Part shown: in pieces, positions 51,854 through 60,555 of the stretch
How the letters are laid out: every line of letters starts with the position of its first letter
How positions within the stretch are numbered: the stretch's first letter is position 1
Origin: an uncultured Rikenellaceae bacterium
Lineage (GTDB): Bacteria > Bacteroidota > Bacteroidia > Bacteroidales > Rikenellaceae
DNA length: 64,000 nucleotides
Assembly: GCA_910577285.1 (NCBI GenBank)
Contig: CAJTLO010000002.1
Location: 62,001 to 126,000, forward strand
Direction: 5' to 3'
Position numbers and translations under genes: made by a program
The notes under the pieces: generated by a model
Told to the model about the DNA's origin: nothing
Databases searched by the model: none
Seen by the model: only the letters and a program-made list of their open reading frames with translations

Positions 51854-52029
51854 GCTTCAAACGAGTTGCTTCGCGACCGCACACCGACCCTGCGGCCCGA
51901 CAAGCACTTTCGATTTCCAGCGAATATGATTTTTGATATTTGCTTCAATCGAATCGCTGCGCGACCGTGCACCGGCCCTGCGGCCCGACAAGCACTTTCG
52001 ACTTTCAGCGAATATATTTCATATATTTG
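51854..52029 (+). repeat. Tandem duplication of an 88-bp promoter segment
   Basis: Unit A is 51854-51941 and unit B is 51942-52029, directly adjacent and about 80% identical by eye. Both contain CTGCGGCCCGACAAGCACTT. Unit B ends in a perfect -7 box (TATATTTG, 52022-52029) for the eIF1-like gene. In unit A the box has decayed to GATATTTG. This is a duplication of the promoter and its upstream region. Confidence 0.85.
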
Positions 52030-52046
52030 CACTAAACTGAAACACG

Positions 52047-52397
52047 ATGGCAGACAACGACTGGAAATCGAGGCTGAACGTGGTCTACTCCACGAATCCC
52101 GACTTCCGATACGAAACCGAAGCACCGGAAGATATGCCCACCCTCCCTCCGCAGCAACAGGAACTGCGCGTATGGATCGACCGAAAATCACGGGCCGGCA
52201 AACAGGTAACGCTGGTACGCGGCTTCCGGGGCAGCGAAGAGGACCTCAAGGCCCTCGCCAGCATGCTGAAAAACAAATGCGGCGTGGGAGGCTCGGCCAA
52301 AGAGGGGGAAATCATCATCCAGGGCGACTTCCGCGACCGCGTAACGGAGATTCTCCTCAAAGCGGGCTACAAGGCGAAAAAGGCGGGCGGACAATGA
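52047..52397 (+). CDS. eIF1/SUI1-like translation factor
   Basis: A 116-residue protein of the SUI1/YciH family. An N-terminal linker is followed by the core: VTLVRGFRGSEEDLKALASM, CGVGGSAKEGEIIIQGD and VTEILLKAGY. In E. coli the homologue YciH can affect start-site fidelity, especially under stress. The start lies about 10 bases after the predicted transcript start. Its TGA overlaps the next ATG, so it is translationally coupled to a large surface protein gene. Confidence 0.92.
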   Translation: MADNDWKSRLNVVYSTNPDFRYETEAPEDMPTLPPQQQELRVWIDRKSRAGKQVTLVRGFRGSEEDLKALASMLKNKCGVGGSAKEGEIIIQGDFRDRVTEILLKAGYKAKKAGGQ

Positions 52398-55300
52398 AAA
52401 AGATCTTTCCGCTGCTCTCCGCCCTTCTGCTGACATTCGCGTTCCCGGCGCAGGCCCAATACTACAACACGGGACAGTCGCCCGCTTCGCTGCGATGGCG
52501 GGCGATCGGCAACGACTCCGTAACCGTGGTCTTTCCCGACGGCTTCGACAGACAGGCCCGACGGACGCTCTTCTACATGGACACCGTCCGGAGCCGCATC
52601 GCCTACGGCTATCCCCTGCCCCCGCTCCGGATACCCGTCCGGATGACCACGGAGAACTTCTTCTCCAACGGCCTCGCCATGATGGCTCCCCGGCGGATCG
52701 AGATGGGAGGGATTCCCGCCATAGACACCTATTCCGAACCGTGGCTCAAACAGCTCGCCACCCACGAATACCGCCACATGGTACAGTTCGGCAACATCAA
52801 CCGTTCAACGGTGAAAATCCTCGGCTACCTCTTCGGGCAACAAGCTCCGCTGCTGGCCACGGGGCTCGTACCGTTCTGGTTTCTGGAAGGGGATGCGGTG
52901 ATGGCCGAAACGCAGATGTCCTCCTTCGGTAGGGGGCTGCAACCCTCGTTCACCATGCATTACCGGGCCCTGGGCGATGAAATACTGCACAAAAAGAATC
53001 CCGACAAGTGGTTCTGCGGCTCCTACAGGGACTACGTCCCGAGCCATTACGAACTGGGATTCCAGCTCGTTGCCCACGCCGACCGCACATACGACGAATA
53101 CCTCGGAACGGTCCTCACGCACTACACCTCCGACTACCCGATCTTCATCTTCACCACCCAGCTCGCCCTGAACCGATATTACGGCACCTCCACGCGAAAA
53201 CTTTTCCGGGAAACCTTCTCCGCCCTCAACCGGCTTTGGGATTCGCTTCCCGATACGGGCAACAGTCCGCGCGTGGTGTCGCCGGCGGTGAAGAGCTACA
53301 CCACCTACTCCCATCCGCTCTACGTCGACGACTCCACGCTGCTCGTCCTGAAAGAGGATTACCACCGGACGTCGCGCTTCGTGGAGATCGACCTGCGTTC
53401 GGGAGAAGAGCGCCCCGTGTGCCATACGGGAATCGTGAGCACACGCCCCGTCTTCCGCAACGGCACGGTGATCTGGACGGAATACCGGCAGAGCGCGGTG
53501 TGGGAGCAGAAAGTCGATTCACGGCTCTGCATCATGCACTACGGCAGCGGTTCCTATCGGCAGGAACCCTCCTTCGGCGACGGAATCCTCTATCCGACGC
53601 TGACCGACGACGGCGACATGGCATTCGTGCGCTACCACCCCGACGGCCACTATTCGGTGGAGCTGCACTCCCGCCGCCGCGGCACGATAAGCCGCCACTT
53701 CAGCGATTCGGTATCGCTGCACGGACTCGCCTGGGACGACCTGACGCAATGCTTCTACTGCATCGCCCTCTCCGACGACGGCATGTCGATCGACGGCATC
53801 GACTTCTCCGGTCCCGAGGGACGACTCTTCTGCGTCGCTTTCCCGGCCTACGTGACGATCGACAACCTCAGCGCCGGCAACGGAATGCTCTATTTCAACT
53901 CCATCTACTCGGGCAAGGACGAAGCCCACACGATCGATCTCGACACCGGCCGGCAATACCGCATCTCCGAATCGCGTTACGGCTCCTTCGCCCCCTCCCC
54001 CTCGCCCGGCGGCGAGTTCGTGGCACTTACGACCTACGACCGCAACGGCTACCATGCAGCCCTGCAGGAGGTGGAGTACTGGGAAGAGGCGGAGTGGACG
54101 CCCGTCCCCCGGAATGTGGTGAACGCTCCTCTGAAACCGTGGGATGTCCCGGCCATAGACGACGTCGTCTTCTCGGAGCAAGCGATGGACGCCTCCCGGA
54201 AACAATACCCTTCGCGACGCTACTCCAAAGCGGCGCACCTCTTCAACCTGCACAGTTGGGCTCCGCTCTACTACGCCCCCGACCGGCTGTTGGAGAGCGA
54301 CCTGCTGGACGTCCGCTTCGGCGCGACACTCATCTCCCAGAACCTGCTCGGCACGACGGAAGCGAGCCTCGGATACGGCTACACGCTTGACGGGCACTCT
54401 ACGGTCAGGGGACGGTTCGGCTATTACGGCTGGGCCCCCAAGATCGAAGTGACGGCTCTCTGGAGCGATCGCCCCCACCGGATCGTCAACACGGGCAGCA
54501 GCCCGCTCTATACGATCTATTCGGGAGGGAACAGCTTCAACCTTTCGGCCAGAATCTACCTGCCGCTGCTCCTTTCGACAGGCTACCGCATCCGTTCGCT
54601 GGTGCCGACGCTCCAATACAACCTCGACAACATGGAGATCATCCCGCCCGCAGGAGCACCGGAACGAAGCTCCCTGGTGATCGGCTCCGTGCAGTACAAC
54701 GAATACGTCCGCCGGGCCCGCCTCGACCTGCAACCCCGCTGGGGCTATACCCTCCGTGCGAGCACGGTAGGCAACCCCTTCAGCAGCATGTTCGCCACCG
54801 CATGGAGCGTCTACGGGCGCATCTACACCCCCGGTCTTTTCCTGCACCACGGTCTGACGCTCGCCGCCGCCTACCAAAGGACCACGGACGTCTTCCCGAT
54901 GATGAACGTGATCGACTTCCAGCCCCGCGGCTACGACCGGATCGCCACGACGGAATATGTCGCGGCATCGGCCGACTACCGCTTTCCCGTGGTCTATCCC
55001 GACTGGGGCGTGAGCGGGGTCTTCTTCCTGAAACGCATCTCGCTCGACCTCTCGTTCGAGTACGCCCGCTACCTGGAACCGGAGTACTTCATCGACCTCT
55101 CGGACCTCTCGGGCCTCTCCTCCGACGGCCTGCAAAAACGCGGCGGGCCGCGCCACATATACACCTACGGAGGTTCGGTAAGCTTCGACATCGCCCCGTT
55201 CCGGATGCCGGCGGAATCGACCTCCACCTTCACGATAGGCGTCTACAAGCCCTACGGCAAAAAGCTCTTCGTGACCTGCGGCTTCTCCGTGCCGCTCTGA
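52394..55300 (+). CDS. Surface metallopeptidase with beta-propeller and outer-membrane barrel
   Basis: A 968-residue exported protein (signal peptide about 1-21). The first domain is a zinc peptidase of the MA-like type: HEYRH (His124, Glu125, His128), with Glu165 in WFLEGDAVMAE as the probable third ligand. A middle TolB/WD40-like propeller of repeated TLTDDGDMAFVRYH-type strands follows. The C-terminal ~350 residues look like an outer-membrane beta-barrel ending in FVTCGFSVPL. The plan fits Bacteroidota surface-antigen-like proteases. Substrate unknown. Confidence 0.85.
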   Translation: MKKIFPLLSALLLTFAFPAQAQYYNTGQSPASLRWRAIGNDSVTVVFPDGFDRQARRTLFYMDTVRSRIAYGYPLPPLRIPVRMTTENFFSNGLAMMAPRRIEMGGIPAIDTYSEPWLKQLATHEYRHMVQFGNINRSTVKILGYLFGQQAPLLATGLVPFWFLEGDAVMAETQMSSFGRGLQPSFTMHYRALGDEILHKKNPDKWFCGSYRDYVPSHYELGFQLVAHADRTYDEYLGTVLTHYTSDYPIFIFTTQLALNRYYGTSTRKLFRETFSALNRLWDSLPDTGNSPRVVSPAVKSYTTYSHPLYVDDSTLLVLKEDYHRTSRFVEIDLRSGEERPVCHTGIVSTRPVFRNGTVIWTEYRQSAVWEQKVDSRLCIMHYGSGSYRQEPSFGDGILYPTLTDDGDMAFVRYHPDGHYSVELHSRRRGTISRHFSDSVSLHGLAWDDLTQCFYCIALSDDGMSIDGIDFSGPEGRLFCVAFPAYVTIDNLSAGNGMLYFNSIYSGKDEAHTIDLDTGRQYRISESRYGSFAPSPSPGGEFVALTTYDRNGYHAALQEVEYWEEAEWTPVPRNVVNAPLKPWDVPAIDDVVFSEQAMDASRKQYPSRRYSKAAHLFNLHSWAPLYYAPDRLLESDLLDVRFGATLISQNLLGTTEASLGYGYTLDGHSTVRGRFGYYGWAPKIEVTALWSDRPHRIVNTGSSPLYTIYSGGNSFNLSARIYLPLLLSTGYRIRSLVPTLQYNLDNMEIIPPAGAPERSSLVIGSVQYNEYVRRARLDLQPRWGYTLRASTVGNPFSSMFATAWSVYGRIYTPGLFLHHGLTLAAAYQRTTDVFPMMNVIDFQPRGYDRIATTEYVAASADYRFPVVYPDWGVSGVFFLKRISLDLSFEYARYLEPEYFIDLSDLSGLSSDGLQKRGGPRHIYTYGGSVSFDIAPFRMPAESTSTFTIGVYKPYGKKLFVTCGFSVPL

Positions 55301-55353
55301 CGAGGCCGGCACGACAACGGAAACGACCCCGAAACCGAAAAACGATCGATGAC

Positions 55354-55920
55354 ATGTATATAGCACAAGCGAAAAGAAGAACCAACATCGCGGAATACAT
55401 CCTCTACCTATGGCAGTTGGAGGACCTGCTCCGTGCGCTTCAGTTCAGCCCCGAGGCGATCTGGTCGCAGCTCGTGGCATCCCAGGCCCCCGGCGAAGAG
55501 GAGAAACAGAACAACCTGCTCATGTGGTACATGGACGTGGGTTCGCTCCTGCGCGAGGAGGGAAAGGAGAAGACGGGACACCTCGACCATACCCTCCACC
55601 TGATCGGCGACCTGCACACCCTGCACGAACAACTGCTCCAGGCACCGGCCGGGGAGCGTTACCGTACCCTCTACGCCCGCCTGCAGCCCGAATTACCGCG
55701 CCTGCGGGAGATGACCGGACGGCAGGATATCTCCGACACGGAGCTCGCTTTCCGCACCCTCTATGCCGCCATGCTCTACCGCATCAAAGGGGATAAGACG
55801 AAAGAGAGCTCGATCTCCGATGCGATCGAGCTCGTGTCGCCGGTAATAGGGGAATTGGCCCGGATTTTTCACCTGACCGAAAACGGCGAGTTGGATATTT
55901 GGGAGCAGAAGAACGGCTGA
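55354..55920 (+). CDS. DUF4924 family protein
   Basis: A 188-residue, helical, cytoplasmic protein beginning MYIAQAKRRTNIAEYILYLW, with the LMWYMDVGSLLREEGK block characteristic of DUF4924, a Bacteroidota-specific family. No enzyme motif is visible. It lies 53 bases after the surface peptidase gene and probably belongs to the same operon. Confidence 0.85.
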   Translation: MYIAQAKRRTNIAEYILYLWQLEDLLRALQFSPEAIWSQLVASQAPGEEEKQNNLLMWYMDVGSLLREEGKEKTGHLDHTLHLIGDLHTLHEQLLQAPAGERYRTLYARLQPELPRLREMTGRQDISDTELAFRTLYAAMLYRIKGDKTKESSISDAIELVSPVIGELARIFHLTENGELDIWEQKNG

Positions 55921-56132
55921 CCGCGGCCACCGGACCTCAGCGGTTCTCCGGAAATCCGTCCGCGCCCTCCGCGTTCGCCCGCACGGCATAGCGTGCCGCC
56001 GCGGACCGAAGCGCTTTTCTGCGGAACGGTTCCTCCCATAAGACGCACGAAGCCCCCGATTCGTTGCACGGTTCCCGAAATTTTATCGCCGGAGGCGACC
56101 GTTCCGGACACGGCACGCGAAGCACGCACCCT

Positions 56133-56185
56133 CCGTAGACGCCATGCGCCGCAGAAATCGTTTCTGCGGCGCATGGCGTCTACGG
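56133..56185. terminator. Perfect 25-bp inverted repeat between convergent genes
   Basis: The arms 56133-56157 and 56161-56185 are exact complements around a 3-base centre (TCG). It lies between the end of the DUF4924 gene and the end of murA and would terminate both, although no T-run follows. Confidence 0.6.
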
Positions 56186-56208
56186 GTCCACCCCGGAGGC
56201 GAAGGTGC

Positions 56209-57516
56209 CTACTCGGCACGGACGATATGGGCGCCGAGCGCGTTGAGGCGGGCGTCGATGTTCTGATACCCGCGGTCTATCTGCTCCACGTTCTGAATGA
56301 CGCTGCTACCCTCGGCACTCAGCGCGGCGATGAGAAGCGCCACACCGGCCCGGATGTCGGGCGAAGTCATCATCGTACCGCGCAGCCGGCGCTCGTGGTT
56401 GTGGCCGATGACGGTGGCCCGGTGCGGGTCGCAAAGGATGATCTGGGCTCCCATGTCGATCAGCTTGTCCACGAAGAACAGACGGCTTTCGAACATCTTC
56501 TGATGGATCAGCACGGAGCCTTTCGCCTGCGTCGCCACCACCAGGAAGACCGACAGCAGGTCGGGCGTCAACCCCGGCCAAGGTGCATCGGCGATGGTCA
56601 TGATCGAACCGTCGAGGAAGGTATCGATCTCGTAATGGTCCTGGCTGGGGATATAAATGTCGTCGCCGCGCTGCTCGAAACGAATCCCCATGCGGGCGAA
56701 CTGCGCGGGAATGATACCCAGGTTGCCGAACGACACATTCTTGATCGTGAGCTCGGACTGCGTCATGGCGGCCATGCCGATGAAGCTGCCGATCTCGATC
56801 ATGTCCGGCAGCATGGTATGTTCCGTCCCGCCGAGCCGCTCCACGCCGCGGATGGTAAGCAGGTTGGAACCGATACCGGTAATGTCGGCCCCCATTCGCA
56901 CGAGCATCCGACACAACTGCTGGACGTAGGGCTCGCAAGCCGCATTGTAGATGGTCGTTTCGCCGCGGGCCAACACGGCCGCCATGACGATGTTGGCGGT
57001 ACCCGTCACCGAAGCCTCGTCCAATAACATGTAGGTGCCGCGCAACCCCTCGGAACGGAGAGCGAAATAACTGTTGTCCAGGTCGTAATCGAACTTCGCA
57101 CCGAGCTTCTGCAACCCGATCAGGTGGGTATCCAGACGACGGCGTCCTATCTTGTCGCCGCCCGGTTTAGGCAGGTAGGCGATGCCGAAACGGGCCAGCA
57201 GAGGCCCGATGACCATCACCGAACCGCGCAGCCGTGCGCCGCGCCGGCGGTAGTCCTCCGAACGGAGGTAGTCGAGATCGATGTCGCGGGCACAGAACGA
57301 GTAACTCTGCTCCCCCGTCTTCTCGACCTCCACCCCCATGGCCCGCAGCATATCGATGAGCTGCAGAATATCCACGATCTCCGGAACGTTGTGCAACGTC
57401 ACCTTTTCGGGGGTAAGCAGCGTGGCACAGATTATCTGAAGGGCCTCGTTCTTGGCCCCCTGGGGAACGATCTCGCCTTTGAGGCGGTTGCCGCCCTGCA
57501 CGATGAATTTAGCCAT
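56209..57516 (-). CDS. murA: UDP-N-acetylglucosamine 1-carboxyvinyltransferase MurA (Asp variant)
   Basis: A 435-residue enzyme of the first committed step of peptidoglycan synthesis, adding enolpyruvyl from PEP to UDP-GlcNAc. Lys22 (GAKNEALQII) is in its catalytic position. The active-site loop reads LPKPGGDKIGRRRLD, so Asp121 stands where E. coli has Cys115, the residue alkylated by fosfomycin. Such Cys-to-Asp MurA enzymes are known to be active and insensitive to that drug. ATG at 57516 gives the family start. Confidence 0.95.
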   Translation of the reverse strand: MAKFIVQGGNRLKGEIVPQGAKNEALQIICATLLTPEKVTLHNVPEIVDILQLIDMLRAMGVEVEKTGEQSYSFCARDIDLDYLRSEDYRRRGARLRGSVMVIGPLLARFGIAYLPKPGGDKIGRRRLDTHLIGLQKLGAKFDYDLDNSYFALRSEGLRGTYMLLDEASVTGTANIVMAAVLARGETTIYNAACEPYVQQLCRMLVRMGADITGIGSNLLTIRGVERLGGTEHTMLPDMIEIGSFIGMAAMTQSELTIKNVSFGNLGIIPAQFARMGIRFEQRGDDIYIPSQDHYEIDTFLDGSIMTIADAPWPGLTPDLLSVFLVVATQAKGSVLIHQKMFESRLFFVDKLIDMGAQIILCDPHRATVIGHNHERRLRGTMMTSPDIRAGVALLIAALSAEGSSVIQNVEQIDRGYQNIDARLNALGAHIVRAE

Positions 57517-57639
57517 AGGAAATTCTCTCTTTTTGACACGGACCACCCTGATCCGGACACGAAAGGTACGCAATTTACCCGGGATGGAAAAACTTTCGGG
57601 ACGGGGAGGCAACTTTTCCCGCCCTTATCCGGCAACGGC

Positions 57640-57671
57640 TTGTAAAGTAATCGCAAAAATCCTTAACTTTG
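57640..57671 (+). promoter_or_regulatory. Promoter of pheS
   Basis: TTG (57640-57642), a 21-base spacer and TAACTTTG (57664-57671). Predicted start near 57678, about 48 bases before the ATG. Confidence 0.65.
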
Positions 57672-57725
57672 TAAGTTACTATTGCAATGTATCATTCACG
57701 ACAACCGAAACAATACGAGAAAGAT

Positions 57726-58754
57726 ATGACCGACAAGATAGAGCGCCTGCTGAAGAGGGTGGAGGAGTTCCATCCGGGTACCGCGGCGGAACTGGAAGAG
57801 TTCCGGATCAAGGTGATGGGCCGAAAGGGCGAACTCAACGACCTGATGGACGAATTCAAAAGCGTCGCACCGGAGCTGAAACGCGAACTGGGACAGCGCC
57901 TCAACCAGCTCAAGAGCCGCACGCAGGAGCGTCTCAACCAGCTCAAGAACGACCTCGAAACGCGTGCGGCCGCCGCACCGTCCTCCACGATGGACGACAT
58001 GACGCGTCCGGGCACCGCGCAGCCGCTCGGAAGCCGGCACCCCATCTCGCTGGTGCGAAACGAGATATGCGGCATATTCGAACGGCTGGGATACGTCGTG
58101 GCCGAAGGTCCCGAAATCGAGGACGACTGGCATGTCTTCTCGGCTCTCAACTTTCCGCCGGAGCATCCCGCGCGCGATATGCAAGACACGTTCTTCGTGG
58201 AGAAGAATCCGGATATCCTGCTGCGTACCCACACCAGCTCCATCCAGGTGCGCACCATGGAGACCCAGAAGCCGCCCATCCGCGTGATATGCCCCGGACG
58301 TGTATTCCGCAACGAGGCCATCTCCTACCGGGCCCACTGCATCTTCCACCAGATCGAGGGACTCTACATCGACGAAGGGGTCTCCTTCGCCGACATGAAA
58401 CAGTCGCTCCTCTATTTCGTGCAGGAGTTCTTCGGACCCGAAACCAAGATACGCCTGAGGCCCTCCTACTTCCCCTTCACCGAGCCCTCGGCGGAGATGG
58501 ACATCTCCTGCAACCTCTGCGGCGGCAAGGGGTGCAACGTCTGCAAGCACACCGGCTGGCTCGAGATCATGGGTTGCGGCATGGTAGACCCCAACGTGCT
58601 CGAGGCTTGCGGCATAGACAGCAACCGGTACAGCGGATTCGCCTTCGGCATGGGGGTAGAGCGCTGCTCCATGCTGAAATACGGAGTGAAGGACCTGCGC
58701 CTCTATTTCGAAAACGACATCCGTTTCCTGCGTCAGTTCGGGTCGGCGATCTGA
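57726..58754 (+). CDS. pheS: Phenylalanine-tRNA ligase alpha subunit
   Basis: A 342-residue class II synthetase alpha subunit. An N-terminal coiled coil is followed by motif 2 (VFRNEAIS) and motif 3 (GMGVER). HTSSIQVRTME is a Phe-binding block. A Cys cluster (CNLCGGKGCNVC) is inserted near the C-terminus, as in several lineages. It pairs with PheT, not in this window. I start at 57726 (MTDKIERLL); an upstream ATG at 57687 is less likely. Confidence 0.96.
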   Translation: MTDKIERLLKRVEEFHPGTAAELEEFRIKVMGRKGELNDLMDEFKSVAPELKRELGQRLNQLKSRTQERLNQLKNDLETRAAAAPSSTMDDMTRPGTAQPLGSRHPISLVRNEICGIFERLGYVVAEGPEIEDDWHVFSALNFPPEHPARDMQDTFFVEKNPDILLRTHTSSIQVRTMETQKPPIRVICPGRVFRNEAISYRAHCIFHQIEGLYIDEGVSFADMKQSLLYFVQEFFGPETKIRLRPSYFPFTEPSAEMDISCNLCGGKGCNVCKHTGWLEIMGCGMVDPNVLEACGIDSNRYSGFAFGMGVERCSMLKYGVKDLRLYFENDIRFLRQFGSAI

Positions 58755-58836
58755 CGACGACCCGCCGCCACGAAGCAGGGGAGGGCCGCAGCAGGACACA
58801 GACCGCAGCGAAACCATTGTACAAGGCACAGAGGGC

Positions 58837-60555
58837 ATGAAGAACATACGGACAATAGCGGGTATCGCGGTCGCGGCAGGGTTCCTATCCTGCACGGTGA
58901 CCTCGCGCGGCCCTTTGCGCCCGACTCCCGACCGCGATCTGGGCGGCACGAACGCCCCTTATTACTACCACGCCGAAGGAATCAAGGCGGCGACGGTGAA
59001 CGGCGACAAGGCCGGGGGACTGGCCTATTTCCACCGGGCCATGAAGGCGGACTCCACCTATGCCGCAGCCTACTACGAGATTGCGGAGATCCTGCTCGAA
59101 ACCGATCCCGCACAGGCCGTCACCTTCAGCAAAACAGCCTACGGGCTCGACACCGCCAACCTCGCCTACCGCAACCAACTGGGCAGGGCACTGGTGATGT
59201 CCGAGCAATACGACGAGGCGCTGAGCATCTACACCCGCCTCATGCGCGACGACCCGCACAATCCGCTCAACTACCGCCTCCTGGCAGCCCTGTACGACTA
59301 CAAAGGGCAGCCTTTCACGGCTCTGTCCATCCTCGACACCGCAGAGATACGCCTGGGAAGAATCGAGGAGCTTTCGGCCTACAAGCGCGAGATACTGGTC
59401 CGCCTGCGGCTCTACGACAAGGCAGTGGACGAAGCGAAGAAACTGCTTCGCGACTACCCCTACGACGAGGACAACTACCGCATGCTGGGCGACATCTACC
59501 GTGCGATGGGCGAAGACTCGCTGGCGCTGACCAACTATACGGAGGCCCTGCGCCTGGAGCCGGACGACCTGGAGACGCTCTCCTCGCTGGCCGACTTCTA
59601 CCGCCGCGCCAACGATGCGGAACATTATCTGTCTACGCTCAAACGCCTCTTCGAGAACGACCGCATGTCGTCGGAGAGCAAGAAACGGATCTTCGCCGAC
59701 ATCACCTCCGACCTGGAATTCTACAGACGCAACTACTTCTCCATCAACTCGCTCGCCTCGACTCTCATCACCAAATACCCCCACGACTACGCCGTGGTGA
59801 ATCTCTACGCCATGCATCTCATCCGGGGCGGCGAGCTGCAACAGGCACTCGAACTCTACAAATCCTTCATCGGCATCGAGCCCGACGAACCGGAAGCCTA
59901 CCGGCAGGTCATCGGCATCGAATCGTTCCTGGAACGCCCCGACTCGGTCATCGAATACACCGACCTGGCACTCGCACGCTTCCCCGACGACCAGGAGTTG
60001 AGGCTCACCAAAGGCTACGCCCTCCTGACCCTGAACGATACCCGGGGAGCGATACGCACTTTCAGGGAGACCTACCGCACGGCAAAGGAGGACTCCACGC
60101 GCAGCGTCGCGGCGGGGATACTCGGCGACGCCTACCATGAACTGGGCGACCTGCACAAAGCCTACCGGCAGTACGGAAAGGCGCTCCGCCTCGACCCGAA
60201 CAACGCCGTCGTACTCAACAACTACGCCTATTACCTCAGCGAAGAGGGGAAAGAGTTGGAAAAGGCCGCCGGCATGAGCCGCCGCGCCAACGAACTCAGT
60301 CCGAGCAACGCCACCTACCTCGACACGGAAGGGTGGATTCTCTACCTGCTGGGACGTTACGAGGAGGCCCGCACCGTGATGCAGCAGGCCGTCTCGTTCG
60401 ACAGAACCGGGAGTCCGGTGCTGCTCTTCCACTACGGGGAAATCCTCTATGCGTTGGGCGATACGTTCATGGCGGAAATTTATTGGAAACGAGCCCTCGA
60501 AAAAGGGTACGACGCGGAGATCATCCGCCAACGACAGGAAAAGGGAAAGGAATGA
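58837..60555 (+). CDS. TPR-repeat lipoprotein
   Basis: A 572-residue predicted lipoprotein (AAGFLSC, about Cys19). It contains about ten TPR-like helix pairs (YYEIAEILLETDPAQAVTFS, YRMLGDIYRAMGEDSLALTN, YHELGDLHKAYRQYGKALRL, among others). TPR lipoproteins of this size precede M23/EnvC-like genes in Bacteroidales and probably act as envelope scaffolds. Its TGA overlaps the next ATG (60552). Confidence 0.9.
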   Translation: MKNIRTIAGIAVAAGFLSCTVTSRGPLRPTPDRDLGGTNAPYYYHAEGIKAATVNGDKAGGLAYFHRAMKADSTYAAAYYEIAEILLETDPAQAVTFSKTAYGLDTANLAYRNQLGRALVMSEQYDEALSIYTRLMRDDPHNPLNYRLLAALYDYKGQPFTALSILDTAEIRLGRIEELSAYKREILVRLRLYDKAVDEAKKLLRDYPYDEDNYRMLGDIYRAMGEDSLALTNYTEALRLEPDDLETLSSLADFYRRANDAEHYLSTLKRLFENDRMSSESKKRIFADITSDLEFYRRNYFSINSLASTLITKYPHDYAVVNLYAMHLIRGGELQQALELYKSFIGIEPDEPEAYRQVIGIESFLERPDSVIEYTDLALARFPDDQELRLTKGYALLTLNDTRGAIRTFRETYRTAKEDSTRSVAAGILGDAYHELGDLHKAYRQYGKALRLDPNNAVVLNNYAYYLSEEGKELEKAAGMSRRANELSPSNATYLDTEGWILYLLGRYEEARTVMQQAVSFDRTGSPVLLFHYGEILYALGDTFMAEIYWKRALEKGYDAEIIRQRQEKGKE

